DNA of 64,000 nucleotides from Sinorhizobium terangae (lineage in GTDB: Bacteria; Pseudomonadota; Alphaproteobacteria; Rhizobiales; Rhizobiaceae). The first letter of the stretch is position 1. Each line of letters opens with the position of its first letter. The stretch lies in the NCBI RefSeq assembly GCF_009601505.1, contig NZ_WITC01000061.1:62001-126000 (forward strand), in the 5' to 3' direction. A model generated the notes under the pieces. That model ran no database searches. It was not told the DNA's origin and was given only the letters and a program-made list of their open reading frames with translations. Shown here in pieces: positions 41,088 through 52,354 of this stretch. The position numbers and the translations under genes are program-made.

Positions 41088-41353
41088 CCTGCTTCTCCCA
41101 AGCCATCGAAAAATCACTGCGATTGACAAATCAAACAGCGTCGCCGATGTAAAGCCGTTTCCGCCGCCCCGGCACGAAAAAACCGCAGGCAACTGCCGGT
41201 GGGCGCTGATCAGCCTGCTCCTTTGCTTCGCGGAATATCTGATAAATTGAAATAATATCGATTATCGCGTCTATCTATTTCGCTTATGCAGCGTATGCCC
41301 ATAGAGTTCGACCGAAGCCCTGGCAAAGGGACAAATTCCAAGGGGAACCAACA

Positions 41354-42133
41354 ATGAGAAACCGGATTCTGACATTGGCGCTCGTCTGCGCCGGACTGCT
41401 CTCTTCGACGGCGCAGGCAGCAGAGAAACTGAAGATCGGCACCGAGGGCGCTTATCCGCCCTTCAATTTCGTCGATTCCACCGGAAAGGTCGGCGGCTTC
41501 GACGTCGAGATCGGCCTTGCGCTTTGTGAGCGCATGAAGGTCGAATGCGAGGTCGTCGCCCAGGATTGGGACGGCATCATTCCGGGCTTGCTCGCCAAGA
41601 AATACGACATGATCATCGCCTCGATGTTCATCACCGAGGAACGCAAGAAGCAGGTGGCGTTCACCAACCCCTATTATCTTGCTGCAATGACCCATGTGGC
41701 CCCGAAGGGCGCAGGACTCACCGAGTTCAGCAATGAGGCGTTCAAGGGCAAGGTGATCGGCGCCCAGTCCGGCACGACCCAGGCCGACTATATTGCCGCA
41801 GTCTATCCGGACGCGGAGATCAAACTCTATCCGACCCAGGACGAGGCAAATCTCGACATGGTCAACGGCCGTCTCGACCTGCAGGTCGGCGACATGCTGC
41901 CGATGCTCGATTGGGTCACCAAGAACGAAGACGGCAAGGGCTGCTGCGAACTCATCGGCGAGCCGATCACCGACAAGAAGTTCGTCGGCGACGGCGTCGG
42001 CATCGCGGTGCGGCAGGAGGACAACGACCTGCGCGAGAAGCTCAACAAGGCGCTCGAAGAAATCCGCGCCGACGGCACTTATCAGAAAATCAACGACAAG
42101 TACTTCACTATCGACGTCTATACGATGAAGTGA
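41354..42133 (+). CDS. amino-acid ABC transporter substrate-binding protein (HisJ/ArgT type)
   Basis: A 259-residue periplasmic binding protein (SBP family 3). Signal peptide MRNRILTLALVCAGLLSSTAQA, cleavage near residue 22. The mature part begins KLKIGTEGAYPPFNFVDSTG and has GFDVEIGLALCERM, WDGIIPGLLAKKYDMIIASM and GAQSGTTQADYI, as in lysine/arginine/ornithine receptors. No permease or ATPase gene is adjacent on either side, so it is an orphan receptor that must dock on a transporter encoded elsewhere. A strong terminator follows at 42273. Confidence 0.93.
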   Translation: MRNRILTLALVCAGLLSSTAQAAEKLKIGTEGAYPPFNFVDSTGKVGGFDVEIGLALCERMKVECEVVAQDWDGIIPGLLAKKYDMIIASMFITEERKKQVAFTNPYYLAAMTHVAPKGAGLTEFSNEAFKGKVIGAQSGTTQADYIAAVYPDAEIKLYPTQDEANLDMVNGRLDLQVGDMLPMLDWVTKNEDGKGCCELIGEPITDKKFVGDGVGIAVRQEDNDLREKLNKALEEIRADGTYQKINDKYFTIDVYTMK

Positions 42134-42154
42134 CCAGCCGGCAGGCTGCGACTT

Positions 42155-42204
42155 AGAGCGGGTTGAGGAAAAGTGTGACCGGTTTTCCGCCCGCATCCCG
42201 CTCT
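42155..42204. repeat. intergenic palindrome (AGAGCGGG / CCCGCTCT)
   Basis: An 8-base perfect outer inverted repeat enclosing GAAAAGTGTGACCGGTTTTC. Single copy seen here, form typical of rhizobial intergenic elements. Confidence 0.55.
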
Positions 42205-42272
42205 AACTTATTAGAATCGATCACGTTTATGACTCTAGGTCGATTCGACCTAAAGTTATCGTGATTTAAAAC

Positions 42273-42305
42273 GCCGGTTGCCGCTTGCGCGGTGGCCGGC
42301 TTTTT
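42273..42305 (+). terminator. rho-independent terminator
   Basis: GCCGGTTGCCGC / GCGGTGGCCGGC pairs over 12 bases (with three G-U pairs), TTGC loop, then TTTTT. It ends the binding-protein transcript. Confidence 0.85.
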
Positions 42306-42369
42306 CATTTCCGGCGGCATCACCGACGCTTGCCCATGGCTGACGTTGCGGTAAATCTCTGCGAACGAC

Positions 42370-42469
42370 CTACAGCGCCGCGCGTCTTAAAAGACGCGCG
42401 GCGCTGTAGAACTTTGAATTGCTGCATGTTTTTATCCTTACATCGGCGACGATCTAACGAAACATGCAG
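42370..42469. repeat. intergenic palindromic repeat, family B copy 3
   Basis: CTACAGCGCCGCGCGTC / GACGCGCGGCGCTGTAG is a 17-base perfect inverted repeat, followed by AACTTTGAATTGCTGCATG and ending ATGCAG. Confidence 0.8.
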
Positions 42470-42489
42470 TAGCGACGAACGAGGAAGCC

Positions 42490-43239
42490 ATGTTTGATCT
42501 CAACGGCAAGACCGCACTGGTGACTGGCGGCGGGCGTGGGCTCGGCCTTGAAATGGCGAAGGCTCTTGCACGGGCCGGCGCCTGGACCGTGATCAACGGC
42601 CGCAATCTCGATCGCCTCGAGGAGACGAGGACCAGGCTTGCCGATGACGGCATCACCGTCGCGGTGGCGCCGGGCGACATTACGCGGGATGTCGACGCCA
42701 TTCTCGTCGATGCCACCGCAAAGACCGGGGCGCTCGACATCCTGATCCATGCCGTCGGCGAGCGGGATCGCCGCAGCACGGAGGCGATGGAGCCGTACGA
42801 GTTCGCAGCGCTCCTCAATACCGATCTCACGGCAGCTTACGCCATGGCGAAGGCGGCATTGCCTTATCTTACGCAGTCCACCGCCGGCCGGCTCATCTTC
42901 GTCACCTCGATCGCCGCCTTCGCCGCACGCTCCGGAGATCCGGCCTACACGGCGGCCAAGGGCGGGCTTTCCGCGCTGACGCGGTCGCTCGCCGTCGAAC
43001 TCGGCGCCGACAACCTGACCGTCAACGCCATTGCGCCTGGCTGGTTTGCGACCGAGACCAACGCACATCTCGCCGCCGACCCAGCGCTCAAGGCTTTCGT
43101 CGATATTCGCATCCCGCTGAAACGCTGGGGACGACCGGAAGAAATCGCCCCGGCCGCCGTCTTCCTCGCCTCGCCAGCCGCAAGCTTCGTCAACGGCATC
43201 ACGCTCACCGTCGATGGCGGCATGACGGTGCAGATGTGA
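42490..43239 (+). CDS. SDR family oxidoreductase (gluconate 5-dehydrogenase-like)
   Basis: A 249-residue classical SDR. TGGGRGLG at about 13-20 binds NAD(P). An unusual HAVGERD replaces the usual NNAG; the catalytic Ser is in VTSIAAFA, and YTAAKGG supplies Tyr/Lys. The C-terminal FVNGITLTVDGGMTVQM is standard. Its length and motifs resemble gluconate-5-dehydrogenase/3-oxoacyl reductases. GAGGAA precedes ATG 42490. Substrate open. Confidence 0.9.
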   Translation: MFDLNGKTALVTGGGRGLGLEMAKALARAGAWTVINGRNLDRLEETRTRLADDGITVAVAPGDITRDVDAILVDATAKTGALDILIHAVGERDRRSTEAMEPYEFAALLNTDLTAAYAMAKAALPYLTQSTAGRLIFVTSIAAFAARSGDPAYTAAKGGLSALTRSLAVELGADNLTVNAIAPGWFATETNAHLAADPALKAFVDIRIPLKRWGRPEEIAPAAVFLASPAASFVNGITLTVDGGMTVQM

Positions 43240-43311
43240 TGGGCCGATCAAAGCGGGAGGCGGAAGCGGCTGGAACGTTGCGGCGGCGCATCTTTGAGTG
43301 CGCAAGGAGAC

Positions 43312-43485
43312 ACCCCCTCTGCCCTGCCGGGCATCTCCCCCACAAGGGCGGAGATCGGCAAGCGGCAACCTCTCGTTCAAGCAAGCCTTTTACTCCACTG
43401 CCAAACTTTGTGGCTACGGCATTTTCGAGTTCACTGTCGGGCAGGGCTTTGCTACTGGCCATGCGCGGCAGGGCAGAGGGGGTTA
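43312..43485. repeat. RIME-like intergenic element with terminal inverted repeats
   Basis: A 174-bp element whose ends are ACCCCCTCTGCCCTGCCG and its inverse (23-bp terminal inverted repeats with one mismatch). Inside is CATCTCCCCCACAAGGGCGG followed by GAGATCGGCAAG, shared with 52355-52500. No ORF, so it is a non-autonomous element. Confidence 0.8.
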
Positions 43486-43497
43486 TCAACCCGTCCC

Positions 43498-44394
43498 CTA
43501 TCCCGCCGTCGCCTCCTCGTTGCCGCGCAGCATGCGGATCAGGGCGGAAAAATCCTCGCCGCCGTGGCCGAGCTTTTCGAACAGGCTGTAGAGCTGCGCC
43601 GCTTGTGCCCCCATCGGGGTCGCAGCGCCGCTGGCGCTTGCGGCCTGCTGCGACAACTTCAGGTCCTTCAGCATCAGGCTTGCGGTGAAGCCGGGCTTGT
43701 AGTCGTTGTTCGCGGGCGACGTCGGAACCGGGCCGGGTACTGGGCAATAGGTCGTCAGCGACCAGCATTGGCCAGACGAGGTGGAGGCGACGTCGAAGAG
43801 CGCCTGGTGTGACAGACCCAGCCGCTCGGCAAGCACGAAAGCCTCGCAAACACCCGCCATCGAGATGCCGAGAATCATGTTGTTGCAGATCTTTGCCGCC
43901 TGGCCGGCGCCGACATCGCCGCAATGGACGATCTTCTTGCCCATCGACTCGAGGATGTGCTTGCCGCGGGAAAAGGCGCCGTCGCTGCCGCCGACCATGA
44001 AGGTCAGCGTGCCCGCCGCGGCTCCCGCCGTGCCGCCGGAAACCGGCGCGTCGAGCGAGGGGCAGCCGGCCTTGTCGGCGAAGTCATGCACCTTTCGCGC
44101 GCTTTCGACATCGATCGTGGAGCTGTCAATGATGAGCGTGCCCGGATCGACGAAACCGAGCAGTTCGTCCCAGACATAGAGGACATGCGTGCTTGCCGGC
44201 AGCATGGTGATGACACATTGCGCCTCGCGCACGGCTTGCGCGATCGAGCCAGCGACGGAAACGCCGGTCTTCGCCGCGGCATTGCGAGACGCTTCCGACA
44301 GGTCGAAGCCGGTGACGGCGTGGCCCGCCTTCACCAGATTGGCGGCCATCGGGCCGCCCATGTTGCCAAGCCCGATAAAGGCGATCTTCGTCAT
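43498..44394 (-). CDS. mmsB: 3-hydroxyisobutyrate dehydrogenase
   Basis: A 298-residue beta-hydroxyacid dehydrogenase oxidising 3-hydroxyisobutyrate to methylmalonate semialdehyde with NAD in valine breakdown. The N-terminus TKIAFIGLGNMGGPMAANL is the dinucleotide fold; DAPVSGGTAGAAAGTL is the substrate loop, GAGQAAKICNNMI holds the catalytic Lys, and DYKPGFTASLMLKDLKL is conserved in HIBADH. ATG 44394 has GGAGGAGAGG upstream. Last gene of a three-gene operon with the hydrolase (45 bases) and the acyl-CoA dehydrogenase. Confidence 0.95.
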   Translation of the reverse strand: MTKIAFIGLGNMGGPMAANLVKAGHAVTGFDLSEASRNAAAKTGVSVAGSIAQAVREAQCVITMLPASTHVLYVWDELLGFVDPGTLIIDSSTIDVESARKVHDFADKAGCPSLDAPVSGGTAGAAAGTLTFMVGGSDGAFSRGKHILESMGKKIVHCGDVGAGQAAKICNNMILGISMAGVCEAFVLAERLGLSHQALFDVASTSSGQCWSLTTYCPVPGPVPTSPANNDYKPGFTASLMLKDLKLSQQAASASGAATPMGAQAAQLYSLFEKLGHGGEDFSALIRMLRGNEEATAG

Positions 44395-44439
44395 GTGCCT
44401 CTCCTCCTGCACCTGCGTGTTTTCGTCTGATGGCTGTCT

Positions 44440-45501
44440 TCACCCGAAGAGCGGCGCACCGTCGTGCGTCTCGAACCGCGCGAGCACCTGTGGCGTCACC
44501 TCCGAGAGCCCGACCGACCATTTCGGATTGCGATCCTTGTCGATCACCGCAGCCCGCACACCTTCGTAGAAATCCGGATTGGAGAGCATGCCGATTGTGG
44601 CGGCATATTCCCGCTCGAGGCACTCGTTGAGCGAGGCGCTCGCGCGCCCCGCCCGCAACAGCGAGAGCGTCAATTTCAGGCTGATCGCGGAGCGCGTCCG
44701 CAGCATTTGCAAGGTCTCGAGCGCAAAATCCGAGCCGTCGCGTCCGAGCGCGTCCAGAATTTCTTCAACGGTGTTGAAGGCAAAGCAGCGGTCGATCAGC
44801 GCAAAATGGTCGTGCAACGGTGACGCGGGCGGCTCGCCGGAAACGCTGCGGATCGCGGCGGAAATATCATCCGCCTTCGCCGAAGCAGGAAGCGTTGCGA
44901 GCGCGGTGATCAGGTCGCCGAGCCTGTCCGTCGGAACAAAACTGTCGGCAAGGCGCGCGTGGATCGCGTTCGCCGCGCCGATGTCGCGTCCGGTGAGCCC
45001 GATATAGGTGCCGAATTCGCCGGGCGCGTGCGGCAGGAGCCAGGTCGCGCCGACATCGGTGAAATAGCCGATTCCCGTCTCCGGCATGGCAAGCCGCGTC
45101 CTCTCCGTGACGATACGATGGCTGCCGTGGGCGGAAACACCGACACCGCCGCCCATGACGATGCCATCCATGATAGCAATATAGGGCTTGGAATAGGCCG
45201 AAATTCGGCTGTTGACCACGAATTCCTCGCGCCAGAATTGCGCGCCTTCCTCCGGCCGCTCGCGACCGCTCTCGTAGATCATGCGGATGTCGCCGCCGGC
45301 GCAAAGCCCACGCTCGCCTTCGCCGCTGACAAGCACCGCGGCGACCGCCGGGTCGCCCTCGAAATCGGTCAGCGCCGCGTCGATCATGCGGATCATCGGC
45401 AGGTTGAGGCTGTTCAGCGCACGCGGCCGGTTGAGCCGGAGCCTGCCGATCGCGCCGTGGCGCTCGACGATGACTTCCGGTTGAGCGGTCTGCATCTCCA
45501 T
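44440..45501 (-). CDS. 3-hydroxyisobutyryl-CoA hydrolase (enoyl-CoA hydratase/isomerase family)
   Basis: A 353-residue crotonase-fold enzyme. LCAGGDIRMIYE (oxyanion hole and helix), YIAIMDGIVMGGGVGVSAHG and the HIBCH-specific MPETGIGYFTDVGATWLL are clear, and the C-terminal ECLEREYAATIGMLSNPDFYEGVRA is diagnostic. It releases 3-hydroxyisobutyrate from its CoA ester in valine catabolism. 12 bases separate it from the acyl-CoA dehydrogenase gene. Confidence 0.93.
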   Translation of the reverse strand: MEMQTAQPEVIVERHGAIGRLRLNRPRALNSLNLPMIRMIDAALTDFEGDPAVAAVLVSGEGERGLCAGGDIRMIYESGRERPEEGAQFWREEFVVNSRISAYSKPYIAIMDGIVMGGGVGVSAHGSHRIVTERTRLAMPETGIGYFTDVGATWLLPHAPGEFGTYIGLTGRDIGAANAIHARLADSFVPTDRLGDLITALATLPASAKADDISAAIRSVSGEPPASPLHDHFALIDRCFAFNTVEEILDALGRDGSDFALETLQMLRTRSAISLKLTLSLLRAGRASASLNECLEREYAATIGMLSNPDFYEGVRAAVIDKDRNPKWSVGLSEVTPQVLARFETHDGAPLFG

Positions 45502-45513
45502 GAAATATCCTTC

Positions 45514-46656
45514 CTACTTCCGTCCCATGATCGCGCGGGCGACGATCAGCCGCATAATCTCGTTGGTGCCTTCGAGTATCTGGTGCACGCGCAGGTCGCG
45601 GACAATCTTCTCGACGCCGTAATCGGCGAGATAGCCGTAGCCGCCGTGGAGCTGCAGCGCGTCATTGGCGACCGCAAAGCAGCGATCGGTGACGAAGCGC
45701 TTGGCCATGGCGCAGAGCTTGGTCGCTTCCGGATCTCCGGCGTCGAGCGCGGCAGCCGCCCGCCAGAGGAAGGTGCGGGCAATCTCGAGATCGGTCGCCA
45801 TGTCGGCCAAGCGGAACTGCAGCGCCTGGAATTCGCCGATCGCCTTTCCAAAGGCGCGCCGCTCCTGGACATAGGCAAGCGCCTTGTCGAAAGCAGCCTG
45901 CGCGCCACCGAGGGAGGCGGCGGCGATGTTCAGCCGGCCGCCGTCGAGCCCGGCCATGGCGATCCGGAAACCCTCGCCCTCCGCTCCCAGCCGGTTAGCA
46001 GCCGGAGCGCGGACATTGTCAAGCATCACGGCGCGGGTCGGCTGGGCATGCCAGCCCATCTTCTTCTCGTTGACGCCGAAGCTCAGACCGGGCGCTTCCT
46101 TGTCGACGACAAACGCCGAAATGCCCTTCGGGCCCTCGTCGCCGGTACGCGCCATGACGATATAAAGGCCGGACTCGCCGGCACCGGAGATGAACTGCTT
46201 CTGGCCGGTCAGCACATAGCTATCACCCTCGCGCACCGCCTTGGTCTTTAGCGCCGCCGCGTCCGAGCCGGAGCCGGGTTCGGTCAGGCAATAGCTCGCC
46301 AGCGTCTCCATGGTGAGGAGCTGTGGCAACAGCCGCTGCCGCTGTTCGTCGGTGCCATAGCGGTCGATCATGCCGGCGCACATGTTGTGGATCGAGACGA
46401 AGGACGCGACTGCCGGGCAGCCCGTCGCCAGCGCCTCGATGATCATCGCCGCGTCGAGACGCGTGAGCCCCGTGCCGCCGACGTCATCACGGACATAGAT
46501 GCCGGCCATCCCGAGGGCCGCCGCAGCGCGAAGCTTGTCGATCGGAAAGTGCTTCTGCTGGTCCCAGTCGATGGCATTGGGCGAGAGTTCGTCCCGGGCA
46601 AAATCGAGCGCCATCGCGCGGATGGCCTCCTGTTCCTCCGACAGGCGAAAATCCAT
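45514..46656 (-). CDS. isobutyryl-CoA dehydrogenase (acyl-CoA dehydrogenase family)
   Basis: A 380-residue FAD enzyme. It has CLTEPGSGSDAA (FAD/substrate loop), FISGAGESGLYIVMART, QERRAFGKAIGEFQALQFRLADM, and the late LHGGYGYLADYGVEKIVRDLRV, then ILEGTNEIMR containing the catalytic Glu. Pairing with HIBCH and HIBADH points to isobutyryl-CoA. Met 46656 (MDFRLSEEQ) has GGGAGGG at proper distance; Met 46662 is too close to it. First gene of the operon; its upstream region is a family-B repeat. Confidence 0.92.
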   Translation of the reverse strand: MDFRLSEEQEAIRAMALDFARDELSPNAIDWDQQKHFPIDKLRAAAALGMAGIYVRDDVGGTGLTRLDAAMIIEALATGCPAVASFVSIHNMCAGMIDRYGTDEQRQRLLPQLLTMETLASYCLTEPGSGSDAAALKTKAVREGDSYVLTGQKQFISGAGESGLYIVMARTGDEGPKGISAFVVDKEAPGLSFGVNEKKMGWHAQPTRAVMLDNVRAPAANRLGAEGEGFRIAMAGLDGGRLNIAAASLGGAQAAFDKALAYVQERRAFGKAIGEFQALQFRLADMATDLEIARTFLWRAAAALDAGDPEATKLCAMAKRFVTDRCFAVANDALQLHGGYGYLADYGVEKIVRDLRVHQILEGTNEIMRLIVARAIMGRK

Positions 46657-46698
46657 ATGCATGCCCTCCCTGACCCGCATACTGACGATGTGGCGCAC

Positions 46699-46800
46699 TG
46701 CATGTTTCCATAAATCGAAGGCGATTTATCGATAAAAACATGCAGCACTCAAAGTGCTACAGCGACCTTTGCGCGTCTGAGAAGACGCGCGGCGCTGTAG
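46699..46800. repeat. intergenic palindromic repeat, family B copy 4
   Basis: GCATGTTTCC..AAACATGCAGCACTCAAAG, then GTGCTACAGCG and GACGCGCGGCGCTGTAG; it forms the whole leader between the valine operon and the regulator end. Confidence 0.8.
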
Positions 46801-46873
46801 TTACACCAAATTTCGCACAGGCACAGACGCAACTTCTCACAGACTCTGTTCAAAAACGAACAGAGGGAAGGAT

Positions 46874-48292
46874 TCAACTCTCGCTTAGACGATACGGCAG
46901 AGAGCCGCGCATGTCATGGTCGACGATCAGCTTGCGTTTCAGCGGCGGCACGGCGCGGCTGGCGCATTTGGTGCGCTCGCAGATGCGGCAGGAGATGCCG
47001 ATCGGATCGAAGGCAGTGCGGTTGCCGAGGTCCATGTCGTCGGCATAAACGAAGGCGTCGGCATAGGAGATCTCGCAGCCGAGCGCGAGCGCGTAGCGCG
47101 GATGGTTGGCACGGTAACCGCCGCCGCCCTTGGTGATCTGGGTGGCGAGGCAGAGATAGCGCACGCCATCCGGCGTTTCGGCGAGCTGGCGAATGATCCG
47201 CCCCGGCGTCTCGAAAGCCTGATGTACGTTCCAGAGCGGACAGGCCGCCCCGAAGCGGGCGAATTGCAGCTTGGCCGCGCTGTGGCGCTTGGTGATGTTT
47301 CCGGCCCGGTCAATGCGCGCAAAGAAGATCGGAATCCCCTTCTGCCCAGGGCGCTGCAGGGTCGAGAGCCGATGGCAGACCTGCTCCAGCGAAGCTCCGA
47401 AACGGGCAGCAAGCAACTCGATGTCATGCCGCAATTCGCGCGCCGCCTTGAGGAAATGCTGGTACGGCAGGATCAGGGCCCCGGCGAAATAGTTCTGCAG
47501 GCCGAGCCGGCAGATTTCGTAGGCCTCCTCGGTGCGGAAGCCCGCACTGCCGACGATCCGGTCGATCTCCTCGCGGGCATGGAACTGGGCGATCTGCAGC
47601 GCCAGTTGAAAATCACGCGTGGGCGCCGGCGCGTATGGGTTCAGCGTCAGGATGCGGGCACGCGGATCGAAGCGGCGGATCGCCTCGTCGCCCGCGACGC
47701 CGCGCACGACGCGCACGCCATGGCGCTGCTCGAGGTGCGCCGCGAGCGCCGTGTGATTGTCCCCCTCCCCGAGACCGAGTTCGGCGGCGAGCGTTTCGGC
47801 GAGCGTGTCGATCTCGTGGATGTAGTTGTCGACGAAGTGGAAGAAGTCGCGTACCTCCTCGTAAGGCGTCGTCTCGACGAAGGAGGCGCCGCGGCCGATC
47901 GTGTCGTCGATGCTGGCAAGCTGTTCGCTGTTGCGGCGATAGGCCTGATGGCAGGTGATCAGCGCATGCGCGAGGCCAGGGGCGTTCTGGGCGACGAGCT
48001 TCAACTCCTGCAAGCTCGGCGAATAGGTCTCAAACAGCGGATCGTTCAGCGCCTCCGACAGGGCCGACAGGAGCCGGTCGCCCTCCCCTGTCGAGAGTTC
48101 CGCGATGTCGATCTGGAACTTCTCTGCAAGTGCCAGCAGCACCGCCGCCGAGACCGGCCGCTGGTTGTTTTCGATCTGGTTGAGGTAGCTCGTCGAGATG
48201 CCGATCCGCTCGGCGAACTGCCCTTGCGTCGCCCGGTTTGCTTCCCTGAGGTCGCGGACCTTGCGGCCGATATAGAGTTTGCCGATCGCCAT
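46874..48292 (-). CDS. short-chain fatty acyl-CoA regulator (PccR/ScfR type, XRE with ImmA/IrrE-like domain)
   Basis: A 472-residue regulator. An XRE helix-turn-helix (residues 9-65, [20 protein letters not shown] then [20 protein letters not shown]) precedes an ImmA/IrrE-like middle region with [11 protein letters not shown] and a C-terminal DUF2083 domain (FEICRLGLQ-like [41 protein letters not shown] with Cys cluster). Proteins of this build, PccR in Rhodobacter, activate propionyl-CoA carboxylase genes in response to acyl-CoA. It diverges from pccB with repeated TTTGCAA sites between, fitting that role. Confidence 0.9.
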   Translation of the reverse strand: MAIGKLYIGRKVRDLREANRATQGQFAERIGISTSYLNQIENNQRPVSAAVLLALAEKFQIDIAELSTGEGDRLLSALSEALNDPLFETYSPSLQELKLVAQNAPGLAHALITCHQAYRRNSEQLASIDDTIGRGASFVETTPYEEVRDFFHFVDNYIHEIDTLAETLAAELGLGEGDNHTALAAHLEQRHGVRVVRGVAGDEAIRRFDPRARILTLNPYAPAPTRDFQLALQIAQFHAREEIDRIVGSAGFRTEEAYEICRLGLQNYFAGALILPYQHFLKAARELRHDIELLAARFGASLEQVCHRLSTLQRPGQKGIPIFFARIDRAGNITKRHSAAKLQFARFGAACPLWNVHQAFETPGRIIRQLAETPDGVRYLCLATQITKGGGGYRANHPRYALALGCEISYADAFVYADDMDLGNRTAFDPIGISCRICERTKCASRAVPPLKRKLIVDHDMRGSLPYRLSES

Positions 48293-48293
48293 G

Positions 48294-48317
48294 TTCGCAA
48301 CTTTGCAATTTGCATTT
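48294..48317. promoter_or_regulatory. candidate PccR operator
   Basis: Three consecutive half-sites, TTCGCAAC, TTTGCAAT and TTGCATTT, directly before the regulator start. They resemble the TTTGCAAA half-sites reported for PccR; spacing differs. Confidence 0.55.
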
Positions 48318-48453
48318 CACGTTTTTCTATATTCCACATTCGCACATGATCGGGCGTTTTACCATCCGACCTTCGACGCTATTGCGAAGCCTCAAGCGCC
48401 TCTGCACAATCGAACAAAAATCTCGGCGAGAGAAGAATTTCGGGAGGAGACAC

Positions 48454-49986
48454 ATGCGCGCCATACTGGAACAGGTGGAGGCCCGCCGCGCACAGGCACG
48501 CGCCGGCGGCGGCGAGCGCCGCGTCGACGCGCAGCACGGCAAGGGCAAGCTGACTGCGCGCGAGCGCATCGATGTGCTGCTCGACGAAGACTCCTTCGAA
48601 GAATACGACATGTATGTGACGCATCGCTGCGTCGATTTCGGCATGGCCGAGCAGAAGATTGCCGGCGACGGCGTCGTCACCGGCTGGGGCACGATCAACG
48701 GCCGGCAGGTCTATGTCTTTTCCCAGGATTTCACCGTGCTCGGCGGCTCGCTCTCCGAGACCCATGCGGAGAAGATCTGCAAGATCATGGACATGGCAGC
48801 GAAGAACGGCGCGCCCGTGATCGGCCTCAACGATTCCGGCGGTGCCCGCATCCAGGAGGGCGTGGCCTCGCTCGCCGGCTATGCGGAAGTCTTCCGCCGC
48901 AATGCGGAAGTTTCGGGCGTCATTCCGCAGATCTCGGTGATCATGGGGCCGTGTGCCGGTGGCGCGGTCTATTCGCCGGCGATGACCGACTTCATCTTCA
49001 TGGTGCGCGACAGTTCCTACATGTTCGTGACCGGACCGGATGTGGTGAAAACGGTGACGAACGAGATCGTCACCGCAGAAGAGCTGGGTGGCGCCCGCAC
49101 CCATACGACGAAATCCTCTGTCGCCGACGGCGCCTATGAGAACGACGTCGAGGCGCTGGAACATGTACGCCTGCTCTTCGACTTCCTGCCGCTCAACAAC
49201 CGCGAAAAGCCGCCGGTCCGGCCCTTCCACGACGATCCGGCGCGCGTCGAGATGCGTCTCGACAGCCTGATTCCCGATAGTGCTGCCAAGCCCTACGACA
49301 TGAAGGAATTGATATTGGCGCTTGCCGACGAAGGCGACTTCTTCGAGCTTCAGGCGAGCTTTGCCCGCAATATTGTCACAGGCTTCATACGCCTCGAGGG
49401 TCAGACTGTCGGCGTCGTCGCCAACCAGCCGATGGTGCTCGCCGGCTGCCTCGACATCGATTCCTCCCGCAAGGCCGCCCGCTTCGTCCGCTTCTGCGAC
49501 GCCTTCTCGATCCCGATCCTGACGCTCGTCGACGTCCCGGGCTTCCTGCCGGGCACGAGCCAGGAATATGGCGGCGTCATCAAGCACGGCGCCAAGCTGC
49601 TCTTTGCCTATAGCCAGGCGACCGTACCGATGGTGACCCTTATCACTCGCAAGGCCTATGGCGGTGCCTATGACGTCATGGCCTCCAAGCACATCGGCGC
49701 CGACGTCAACTACGCCTGGCCGACGGCGGAAATCGCCGTCATGGGCGCCAAGGGTGCGACCGAAATCCTCTACCGCTCCGAGCTCGGCGATCCGGAAAAG
49801 ATCGCCGCCCGCACGAAGGAATACGAGGAGCGCTTCGCCAATCCCTTCGTCGCCGCCGAACGCGGCTTCATCGACGAGGTGATCATGCCGCACTCGTCGC
49901 GTCGCCGCATCGCTCGCGCTTTCGCGTCGCTCCGCAACAAGCAGGTGGAGACACGCTGGCGCAAGCACGACACGATTCCGCTCTAA
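48454..49986 (+). CDS. pccB: propionyl-CoA carboxylase, carboxyltransferase (beta) subunit
   Basis: A 510-residue carboxyltransferase. The two crotonase-like halves show [38 protein letters not shown] (acyl-CoA half), and [20 protein letters not shown] with [12 protein letters not shown] (biotin half). It transfers CO2 from biotin on PccA to propionyl-CoA, giving (S)-methylmalonyl-CoA. GGGAGGAG precedes ATG 48454. First gene of the pccB-membrane protein-pccA-mutase set, presumably activated by the divergent PccR-type regulator. Confidence 0.97.
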   Translation: MRAILEQVEARRAQARAGGGERRVDAQHGKGKLTARERIDVLLDEDSFEEYDMYVTHRCVDFGMAEQKIAGDGVVTGWGTINGRQVYVFSQDFTVLGGSLSETHAEKICKIMDMAAKNGAPVIGLNDSGGARIQEGVASLAGYAEVFRRNAEVSGVIPQISVIMGPCAGGAVYSPAMTDFIFMVRDSSYMFVTGPDVVKTVTNEIVTAEELGGARTHTTKSSVADGAYENDVEALEHVRLLFDFLPLNNREKPPVRPFHDDPARVEMRLDSLIPDSAAKPYDMKELILALADEGDFFELQASFARNIVTGFIRLEGQTVGVVANQPMVLAGCLDIDSSRKAARFVRFCDAFSIPILTLVDVPGFLPGTSQEYGGVIKHGAKLLFAYSQATVPMVTLITRKAYGGAYDVMASKHIGADVNYAWPTAEIAVMGAKGATEILYRSELGDPEKIAARTKEYEERFANPFVAAERGFIDEVIMPHSSRRRIARAFASLRNKQVETRWRKHDTIPL

Positions 49987-49998
49987 GCGAGGCGCGCC

Positions 49999-50289
49999 AT
50001 GAAATCGGAGCCGGACCCCGTTATGACGCCTGAAGCAGCGCGCAGCGATCACTCGCAGATGCTGCGCTATCTGGCGACGAACGCCCTTTACGGCGTGCTC
50101 GTTGGTGCCGCGAGCGCGGGCGCGCTGATCTGGCTGAACATCGGCGCGATCGGCACCCATATCGCGCGCTCGGCAAACCCGCTGCTTGCGGCGGCCATGG
50201 TGGTTGCCCCCTTCGCCTTCCTCTTCGGCGGCGCGGTTGCGGCCTCCTCCATCGCGCTTCTACCCTACCGGCGAAAGTTCAGGCGCTGA
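49999..50289 (+). CDS. small two-helix membrane protein between pccB and pccA
   Basis: A 96-residue protein with two hydrophobic helices (NALYGVLVGAASAGALIWLN and AAAMVVAPFAFLFGGAVAAS) and a basic C-terminus (LPYRRKFRR), predicting a hairpin in the inner membrane. It is 12 bases after pccB and 30 before pccA, so it is part of the operon. No link to carboxylase chemistry is known. No family recognised. Confidence 0.75.
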   Translation: MKSEPDPVMTPEAARSDHSQMLRYLATNALYGVLVGAASAGALIWLNIGAIGTHIARSANPLLAAAMVVAPFAFLFGGAVAASSIALLPYRRKFRR

Positions 50290-50319
50290 CGCGACAGAAA
50301 GGATTTGAGAGAGAAACGC

Positions 50320-52323
<2,004 letters not shown>

Positions 52324-52354
52324 TGGCGGCGGAACTCCCCGAGGGAGCGTTGAT

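Noticed and set aside
39234-41126. 630-codon plus-strand frame across the EamA and FAH genes
   Set aside because: Spans two convergent real genes and is Arg-rich nonsense.
48379-50160. 593-codon open frame antisense to pccB
   Set aside because: High-GC shadow frame; the protein is His/Arg/Asp-rich with no domain, and pccB on the plus strand is unambiguous.
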